Position numbers and translations under genes: made by a program. A stretch of DNA of 64,000 nucleotides from Patiria pectinifera (taxonomy: Eukaryota > Echinodermata > Asteroidea > Valvatida > Asterinidae). How positions within the stretch are numbered: the stretch's first letter is position 1; the number at the start of each line of letters is the position of its first letter. The notes beneath the pieces were generated by a model, which made no database searches, was not told where the DNA came from, and was given only the letters and a program-made list of their open reading frames with translations. This document shows, in pieces, positions 56,211 to 64,000 of the stretch. Location of the stretch: positions 2,304,465-2,368,464 of the forward strand of contig CM057149.1 in assembly GCA_029964075.1 (NCBI GenBank). Reading direction: 5' to 3'.

Positions 56211-58578
56211 CGTCAAGTCCGGTGTCATATGAAAATCCGACTCCTATGAAAATCAGACTCCTTTTCCCTATTATTGATTAATCCCTCGCATGTGACCAGT
56301 CACTCTCCCATAATGATCCTAAAAATAGCATGTTATCGTACTTGCGCATGCGCAATACTACCAACGAGTCCATATTTCATAAAGTCAGACATTGACGCTA
56401 CACCAGCTTTTTAGGCTCAGGATGACGACTTTCAAAGGAAGGTACATGTCTGGCAACAAGTTTGACAGTGTCTGGCGATGTTGCTGATGCACGAGTTGCA
56501 AGTCGTAATCTCAGCTTCACTATGTTGACATGGCACTATTAGCGATAGGGATACGTGATATGGACGGCAAATGCAAACCAGCCATAACTCTCTATTGATA
56601 ATTGAGCAACAGTGTAGATTTGGTGCTTTATTTTTTTCTCTCAAAACCTGGAATGCACCATTGGAAGTGTTCATCAAAGTTGAAATACAAGTAAACTAAA
56701 ATGTTCAACTGGAATTGGTACCAGCTAAACCTTCAAATCTCATCTAACAGTTAAATTGACAACTATTTAAAGAGGTCACCCCTTGTGTATATGAAGCAGA
56801 AAGCGTTAACTGTAGAATTGTTTTTTGGAAGCAAGAAAGGCAGGAGAACTCCAACATAAATAGTGAACATCAAGGTGAGATCAGTTAACCCCTTGTTTGT
56901 TTATTCAAGATAATTGGAGACATGTATTTGAGTATGCTATATTAATTCATAATTCATAATTCAAAACATAATTGAAGAACAAACATGGCATGTTCACTTC
57001 GATAACCCATTTGGGCAAAACCGTGCGAAAAGGAAGCTATGAATCAATTCCAGAATATGATAAAACTAGAAACAAGAGTTGGAATTGGAAAAGCGATGTA
57101 ATAAACCATGAAATTAAAAACACAATCCTTTCGCCATACTATAAATGGTTATGAAAAGTGAATCACAAATAAAATGCCCAATTTGTATGCAGGAGTAAGA
57201 TTCGCTAAACAAACTAACCAAAAGAAAAGAAGTCAATATTTTAATTTCTCATTAATATTTAGTTCACCATTCATTGGTCTTATTTCAATGGATACTTTAA
57301 ATACATCCAAAGATTGATTATCGCAACAAGCAATCTTGGTGGCCTGCTGGTAAAAGTGTTGTGTTTCAAACAAGAGTTCAAGGTTTGAATCTTGAAGTAA
57401 TTGATGCAACCTTTTGGCGCTTGAAAATTAATTGAAAAAAGTGGTGGCCCCGTATGGAAATCTTTCCCTGAAACTTATACCTGTAACACTGCTCTGGATT
57501 AGCATTGTAGAGATGTCAGCCCAATTAAAGGCTACTAGCTAGGCATTTGTTCATGAAATGCACAACAGCATCTCACCAAAACTGAAAACACAGTTTCTAA
57601 GTGAGAGAGTGCGAGAACCTTTTACAAGAACTTGACTAGTTGGCAGCTAATCTAAATGAGTTCAATAATGGTCATTGAACCAGTATAATAACTGCACAAT
57701 AATTAACTCGGTGTATTTGCGCCATTTGAAAATATATTGGCTTGAAATTATATAGTGCATTGTTTTAATTCCATCTAATTAAGGCAATGATCATACTCAA
57801 AGAGTTAAAATAGTGTTTCAAACAGTACAAAAGAACTGGTACATGTAAAATAAAAGTAGGGACTCCCCCAGTTAAATTCAACATTGACATTTTCTGCTGC
57901 AAGTGTTCGTTGCCCAAAACACTACCTACAATCATACAATGGTCAGTTTCCAATCTTGAAGACCCCATATTAAACACAGTCTTAAAATATGTAATTATTA
58001 TGTAGATGTGCTGTGTATATAAATTAGTTTGCAAGAAATATAAGCTGTTATCTATATCATCTATATCTCTTTCTCTCTCACGCAAAATAGTACAATTTCT
58101 TCATATGGTACACATTTCTTCTGAATACAGTAGTACTGTCAAAAGGAACTGTTTTGTTGTCACACTGTTGCCATCACTGTCAGATTCCCAGGCTTAATCA
58201 GCAATCAGCGTGTAGTAAAATAACACATTTGGGCACCAGCCTAGCCTGCAAGTGGACGCTTTAGAGTGTCCTGATAAGAGTACACCAAAATGAGCATTAC
58301 AGACACTTTTTGACTGTCCTTTTCAGAGCATGCCTAATCTTTCATAGTGCAAGACAAGATTAGGTACTTGCCCCACCAAATCAGCCCAAACACTTCCTGC
58401 ATCCACATGGAATACAAACCAAAGATGGCACCAGTGTGAGAAGAAACCCACCAAGTATGGTGTGTTTATAGAATTGATACTTATATGCATAGTACAAAAA
58501 ATAAAGGTTCTCTGGATGTCTGTGCTGACTGTGCATTGTGGAAATGATATTCATGGGTCCTGAATGAAAACAAGCATG

Positions 58579-58896
58579 TAAATCAAATTAGGTTTTGCCC
58601 TTCACCGATGTATAAACTCTGCATACTCAGTGTGTTACCTTCCGTGTGAAAGTTGGAAACAATCACTTGGGTGGGACTCGAACCTGGTACCCGCTGCTAT
58701 GTACATCAGATTCGAACCAGCCAACCGATCCCGTTAGCTCGGTGGTCGAGTGGTAAGACGTCTGCACTAGAAAGCAGGAGGTCATGGCTTCGAGTCCCAC
58801 CCGAGTGATTTTTTCCAACTTTCACTCGGGAGGTAACACACTGAATATACACTGAATATATGCGTCGGTGAAGGGCAAAACCTAATTTGATTTACA
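58579..58896. mobile_element. Head-to-head pair of tRNA-derived SINEs (inverted repeat)
   Basis: The right unit (+) has a tRNA-like head at 58736-58807 with box A GGTCGAGTGGTAAGACG and box-B-like CTTCGAGTCCC, then CCAACTTTCACTCGGGAGG and a tail ending AAACCTAATTTGATTTAC. The left unit (-) shares the body and tail but has a different head (GGTTCGAGTCCCACCC). Confidence 0.75.
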
Positions 58897-59038
58897 TCAC
58901 CACGACGCAAAATTCCATCTTATGAATAAGCATGTTATTCTTGCAATTTAAAATATACGTTGTAGACCACTTCAAGCATGCTATCACAGAACATTCACTG
59001 AGGGTACAAAGCAACTGCCCTATGATGAATAGAAATCT

Positions 59039-59260
59039 GGGCCCAATTTCATGGCTCTGCTTACTGTAATAGCGAAAAATCCCTGCTTACTGTAGCAGAC
59101 AATTCTGTGCTTACGGTAAGCATATTTCACAGGTTAACAAGGAATTTTGGCTTCTGCGCATGCGTACATCCCGTAATGTAGCACAGAATTGTTCTTGTTA
59201 GCACAGAATGGTGATTGTAAGCATGGAATTCTGTATTAGCAGGGCCATGAAATTGGGCCC
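59039..59260. mobile_element. MITE with 23-bp near-perfect TIRs
   Basis: GGGCCCAATTTCATGGCTCT at the left is mirrored by GGCCATGAAATTGGGCCC at the right. The inside repeats GCTTAC(T/G)GTA(A/G)GCA and AGCACAGAAT words. No target duplication seen. Confidence 0.82.
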
Positions 59261-60631
59261 TGAACAATAGACGACACAATTCTTTGCCATTGAAGTTGTC
59301 CCTGTGAGTGTACACAGTGTTCCAAATGGTCTAGACATACAACAGGATCGTTTTTTTAGTGTCCTGAATCTTGTATTTACTCATTCCATTGAGTGTATGC
59401 GTACAAGAACCGGTCAGACTAATTTCTCTCGCTAATGTACAGTACATCTGGCTATCTGACACCTCAGACATAAAGTTTTAGAGCAAGAGAAACAGTCGCT
59501 GAAGATCACTGAAAATAACAAGTCAAATTTGTTCTGGATCTTTTTTGTTCTTCGTGCATGGACAAGCACAACACTTTTGTCGTAAAAAATGTAAACGTTA
59601 GTTCCTTCATGCAAAAGGACTTCAGCAATTGCAATTTCTTTGTGACATTCACCACAACCCCAACACATTCCTTCCACTATGAAAATTGCATCAAGTGTGA
59701 ACTGGTCTTGGTACAGGCAAGTTTGTGCTTCACAAAAACGAGCTGGCAGACAAATTTGCTTGAATAGTACAGTGGAGTGTTCTTATGATATTTACCCATA
59801 TGGGAGATGTAAAATTTGCTTTACTTTTTGCATTGAGTACATAATAACCTTCAGTTTGAAGTGTTGTGATCCAACGACTGTAGCATCTGACTGATCTAGT
59901 GACATGTCATCAGAATATGTTATGAAACCAATCCTAGGAATCATAATATATATATAATATGCTTGAAAACAGCAACTTTGCAAACTTGTACTTGATCTTG
60001 GGCAATTAGCAATGATCAAATCATAGCTGCAAATCGTCACGTTCTCGACATATGTTGGATGTAAACAGTGCAAACTTTCAGATGGTTATTTGTGGGAAAG
60101 CGAGGGACATGTGCCTCATTGATTGTCAGTGGTTTGCTGACACATTGTCACCACCCTTCCAGTTCACACAGGGACTATTTCCACATGATATTATTTAAGA
60201 CAAGATTATTCTGACAGATATTTCTGGCCTTGCTCCCTGCGTGTTTATCTGTGATCCATTCTGAATACAGCAAAACGTTTGTATGTATACTCGGCCTCTG
60301 GCGCAAACTGGTTAAAAATATATCACTTCAGTCGACCTTTATCCCTGCAACTCAAGGTAGACAATAGGTGTATCATAGACAGGCTTTATACAACACCCCT
60401 TGCCAACTCCCATTAACAGGGATCGGCATGTCCCAGCCAACTTTAAAAATATTTGAATGTTTTCCATACATATTTCTTTTAAGTTTTCCAGTCAGTGTTA
60501 GTTTTCCAGCTAAGCTTTCATTCAAGTGCATAATAATGATATAGAGTGGCCTATCCCATGATTCCAGGCACACACACAGACATGACATCACTGGCTAATA
60601 CTGTTTGCTGATTGGCCAGCTCCCCAACCAA

Positions 60632-61032
60632 TCACGTGTCTTCTTTGGGATCAGGCATGTTCTTCATCTCAAAGCACTCATTGCAGGGGGTGCTGGGCGT
60701 ATTCAAAGACCCTGTATTAGGCACACTGTCCTGGTCCCGTAGGCTGGGGGGCTGGGACCTAGTCTCGCTAAAGTTCAGGCTTCCTTTGCTGGTAAACATC
60801 CGATAGAAGGGGCTCAAGTCCCGGGCAAGTTTCAGGATGGTGTCGTAGTTTGGCGGGGGGCTCTCGGGTGTGCGTTGCTGTCTGCATATGTGACGTTGGT
60901 AGCTAGGGTTTGAAGGAGTCAGGGTACCGTCCATGGATCCATCAGGGGTAGCCACACTGGCACGGGATGAGTGATGAGTGCATTGGTGATAGCTGGGAGG
61001 GATGTAGTCATTGGGCTCCACAGAATTCAAAC
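60632..61032 (-). CDS. Membrane-protein last exon, cytoplasmic tail
   Basis: The minus-strand acceptor is TTCATCTTCAG. It encodes LNSVEPNDYIPPSYHQ through PESPPPNYDTILKLARDL to the C-terminus MKNMPDPKEDT. Open throughout, with third-base variation and a Pro/Ser-rich composition typical of coding tails. No PDZ-type C-terminus. Confidence 0.78.
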
Positions 61033-62836
61033 CTGAAGATGAAATTACAATCTTTAGTAAATTGATTACTATTGCATGTACATACACACAACTGGCGATT
61101 GAATCAGCCAAAACGCCAGTCTGGTATTCCAATCACACATCGTATCAAGGATTGATGATATTCCTTTTCTAAAAAGGGATAAAAAAAATGTGTGCGTGGA
61201 AAATCACTGAGATCAATAAAACTGGAGAGAAAGCTTCCCTGAAGATCAGTACTAGTGACTTCTGATCAAGGGGAACAAGTCACCTGCTAAAAAGCAAAAT
61301 GAAAAATATCTTGACTAATAAAGCATCAACTAAACATCAGTTTAGCAACAAAAATAGACCTGTGAGAAGTCACATTTTTCTGGAGTAGGCTAATTTTTTG
61401 TGTAAAAAATGTGAGGTAGTGAGAGCAGGAGACACTTCCCCCACACTTACTAGAAAAAAACAACAACTTGGGAATTCACTGTGTTTTTGAAGACGTTGAA
61501 TTTAAGGAGTGCCTTTAAAGGTAGGGTAGAGAATTGGTCACGTCAATTTTTTGTTTGTTTGAAACAACAAAAGCACTCAAAATCTAACAGCGGGTGCTCA
61601 ACAACTAACCTGATGAAATTTTAGCCCTGTGAAATGCTGTATATTATGAGCAAATATTGTAGGATCTCGATTTCAATTCAAAGGTGCCATGTTTTGAATT
61701 GCGCCCGAAATCAGGATCTGGGACACTTTCTCATTCAGCAGCTATGCGATGTCATGCACTGAACTGACGAATAATAGCAACCACACATGTGCGTGTGCTT
61801 CGTGTCAACACTTTTGCGCACCCATGCACGGATTTGCCGAATAAGAAAATTCGGAAATTTCCAAAAATGCATTACTTGACGCATCTTCAGAAATGGCCTT
61901 CTTTTGTTGCTTTCTTCAAAATGACAGCACACCAAAAAGTACAATTTCACAGACAGTTTATTGCCTTCTGCATCTTTAAACCAAGTAAACTTTTTAACAA
62001 TAATTTTGCCATCTACTTTTTGGATAGCTGCAAATGATCTACTCTACCTTTAAACACTTGGAGAGTTCAACCAGGAATACTACTGATTCTAAATCAGAAA
62101 TCTCTTCCCACTTTGAACAGCCTTAGAAACATCAGTTATGCATGGAACAAGGTTTGGTTCTACTGGGAATAAGCCTTGTTCCTGAAGAGTCAGTCTGAAA
62201 GGAATGCTGCAAGTTTTGAGACGCTTGTAAGCCTGCATAAAACACTGCATGAATTTCATTAATTCTCAGAATGTAGATTTTGTTCAGTTTTAACATGGTT
62301 TCATGAGCTAGGCCTCCAAGGGCGTCAATCACTTTTTTAAGTAGGGGTCATACCTTGATCAGAACTTATGTGAGCGTGCAGCGCGAAGCCCTAACGGCGT
62401 GATGTTCGGGACCTTACGGGCACCAAACATTTTTGGATTCTGGACGCTCTGTTGTGCGATCTGAGGCAATCTCTGACCACTTTAACAATTTTTTTTGAGT
62501 AAATAACCCATCATTTAAACATCATTTTCGAGTTTGGAGTCATTGGAGTTATTCTGAGCTATAGGATCACGTGAAGGCTACAATCTTTTTTCGGGAATGG
62601 AAAAAGTGTGGGGGGGGGGGGCGCCGCCAAACGATAGGCCTCACCGATATTAACAGCCTCCACACTATACACATCCCTACTGAGTGCTGGTCTGTACTGG
62701 CCATCAGGTCCCTCACGTTGTTGTTTGAGATACTGCAAGATAACGCAGAGACAGAGACCGACACCAAAGAGTACCAGCAAGACAGCCACCACAGCTGCAC
62801 CCATTGCAATGCCATACTCGGTGGACGATGCACCTC
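60632..62836 (-). CDS. Single-pass membrane protein with two PPxY motifs, last two coding exons, 5' incomplete
   Basis: On the minus strand exon 62836-62645 splices to exon 61032-60632 in frame (phase 1), ending in TGA. The first exon encodes a short extracellular juxtamembrane stretch (GGASSTEYG), one membrane helix (IAMGAAVVAVLLVLFGVGLC and on to LQYL) and a stop-transfer side KQQRE. The cytoplasmic tail has two PPxY motifs (IPPSYHQ and PPPNYDT), which bind WW domains of NEDD4-type ubiquitin ligases in many membrane adaptors (established for the motif). Further on are Ser/Thr/Pro-rich stretches and a conserved-looking LARDLSPFYRMFTSKGSLN. The orientation is type I. I cannot name the family; Shisa-like, LDLRAD-like or PRRG-like adaptors share this plan. 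Upstream exons were not found to the right and may lie outside the window. Confidence 0.75.
61519..62049. mobile_element. TTAA-flanked MITE, copy 2 (membrane-protein intron)
   Basis: TTAA at 61515-61518 and 62050-62053. The left AGGTAGGGTAGAGAATTGG and inverted right AGGTAGAGTAGATCATTTG match at 15 of 19 bases. 531 bases. TTAA target sites are used by piggyBac and Kolobok elements. Confidence 0.78.
62645..62836 (-). CDS. Membrane-protein exon with transmembrane helix
   Basis: The minus-strand acceptor is GCATACAG and the donor GTGAGG. 192 bases, phase 1 at both ends. About 30 strongly hydrophobic residues are followed by basic KQQRE and the cytoplasmic phrase YRPALSRDVYSVEAVNIG. Symmetrical phase 1-1 exons around a membrane segment are common in modular receptors. 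Confidence 0.75.
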
Positions 62837-64000
62837 CTGTATGCAACATACAACACAGATGAGACCAGAAAATGTCAAAATGCAAAATATGATATACTGT
62901 CTTCATATTGCAAAATGGTTCATGTTCAATCGATCATATTATTAGCTCATAAAAATCTTCTTGCATACAATGTTTGAATTATAAACAAACTGCACGCCAA
63001 GATTTTGTCTAATGTGAAAAGGCCTGCAGTTTGTTTGTCCAACGCCAGGATTGCGAGTATAAAATGTAATCAAAAACTTGTGTTTATTAACTGGTGGCAC
63101 CGGGCAATGCACGGGTGAAAAGAAGCCACCATTCACACTTAATATTCTCACCCCCAGCCACCCCGAGCCACCCAAGATTGCTCTTTCTCTGGGGCGAGTT
63201 CATCCCTGCTCGGGATCAGGGTTGAATATTTTAAACCCGGGGAGAGATACTTTCCCTGGGGTGAGAACTGTAGTGTGAAAGCATCAAGCCACGAGCATCT
63301 AGCAAGGTGGTACGGAAATGTACGGTTTCCGTTCTCTATTTTTGGTCTGACGCCAGGATTGCAAGTTTAAAATTGAATCAAAAGCTTCTGTTTTCTAATG
63401 GCAAAGTGAGACTTTTTAAACTGTTTTCTTTTAGGGGGGGATCATCGAAAGTGGCGTTTTTTTGGTGGCAATTTCCTTTTTTCTTTTCAAAATCAATGGC
63501 GCTTTTTTTTGCTGGCAGATCCGTAATCCAAGTTATTAAAAAATTGGCCTAAAATAACAATGTATACGATTTAGGATGGCTGTTGTGCATAAGATTGCCA
63601 AAGTGAAAATCACGAGTCGGGTCAAAAGTTATATGAAGAGGATACAACTTACAAGGGATAAGTGATGACACAGGAATTCCTGTCGTTTTTAAACAGCTTG
63701 TTTATTCAAAAATAGCTTATTCATGAAGGACAGAGGTCTGAAGAGAAAAAATTCACAAGCTTACTCAGGTGGAACTCAACCCATGACCTTTACTAGTGCA
63801 ATGTTTTTTCGCTTGCCCTTGCAGAGTACTGAGTACAGGGCGAGTATGAAATTACATAGGTGAAGGGCAAAGCCCAATATTGAATTTACGCCTCTCTGAC
63901 GTCTCTATGACTCCGTGCTTGTTAGTTACTTGACTTGAGACTGGTAAGTGGAGGATTTGTTACAACTTGTGAGGACCTGAGTGCATCTCTACAACCTTCC
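62837..64000. other. Non-coding; upstream intron of the membrane-protein gene
   Basis: No further exon could be identified on the minus strand. A diverged direct repeat (CGCCAGGATTGC, AATCAAAA) occurs at 63039-63095 and 63350-63405. 63740-63900 has a GGTGAAGGGCAAAGCCCAAT phrase resembling the tail of the SINE at 58.6-58.9 kb. Confidence 0.5.

Larger units (their letters stand above)
52396..60631. other. Non-coding between kelch gene and membrane-protein gene
   Basis: No ORF with coding character. It holds the TTAA-flanked MITE at 53156-53576, a pair of diverged direct repeats at 54468-54620 and 55980-56210, the SINE pair at 58579-58896 and the MITE at 59039-59260. 56.3-58.5 kb shows nothing recognisable. 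Confidence 0.55.

Noticed and set aside
58736-58807. A 72-base tRNA-like sequence
   Set aside because: Acceptor pairing and invariant bases are good, but two of five T-stem pairs fail, the anticodon stem only pairs with an 8-base loop, and it continues into a SINE body. Treated as a SINE head.
62942-63175. Minus-strand ORF upstream of the membrane exon, considered as a further exon
   Set aside because: No donor in the required phase was found, and the translation has no ectodomain-like features.

Overview
This window is nuclear DNA from an animal. Genes are split by GT-AG introns, separated by kilobases of AT-rich non-coding DNA, and surrounded by short interspersed elements and miniature inverted-repeat elements. 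The palindromic words TACATGTA and TACCGGTA recur throughout, most densely in the first 4 kb. The protein families (an ataxin-7 relative and a KLHDC8-like kelch protein) and the compact, MITE-rich introns fit a marine invertebrate, with an echinoderm or other invertebrate deuterostome as my best guess. The species is not determined.

Layout. 1-11902 contains no exon I can support. It is probably a large intron or 5' flank of the ataxin-7-like gene. It holds a SINE, two GGTCTC-type arrays, a 3.2-kb inverted-repeat element (6077-9260) with three copies of a G-rich tandem unit, and a hAT-like element (9505-11617) with another MITE nested inside it. 11903-24645 (+) holds nine exons that join in one open frame of 1165 residues. 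It is the ataxin-7 orthologue lacking its N-terminal zinc-finger exons, with the SCA7 zinc domain, the conserved downstream Cys/His-FG block, and a polyglutamine tract near the C-terminus instead of the N-terminus. 24646-33430 is non-coding (possible long 3' UTR, small tandem repeats). 33431-34340 is a repeat. 34766-36412 (-) is an intronless 548-codon gene for a disordered, basic, coiled-coil-containing protein that I do not recognise, with a 390-bp foldback palindrome just upstream. 44845-52395 (+) is a complete five-exon kelch-repeat gene of the KLHDC8 type, 365 residues, every intron in phase 1. Its introns are packed with hairpins and MITEs. 52396-60631 is non-coding with SINEs and MITEs. 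60632-62836 (-) carries the last two coding exons of a single-pass membrane protein with two cytoplasmic PPxY motifs. Its N-terminal exons lie to the right and were not found.

Gene relations. The ataxin-7-like gene and the unrecognised minus-strand gene converge. The unrecognised gene and the kelch gene diverge across about 8.4 kb. The kelch gene and the membrane-protein gene converge. Nothing suggests the four act together. The ataxin-7 family works in the SAGA histone-deubiquitinating module in the nucleus. The kelch protein is a predicted beta-propeller of unknown partner. The membrane protein probably recruits WW-domain proteins. The most notable things are the C-terminal polyQ of the ataxin-7 protein, the uniform phase-1 exon design of the kelch gene, the dense cluster of hairpins in its first intron, the unrecognised intronless gene, and a large TIR element with a 6-bp target duplication.
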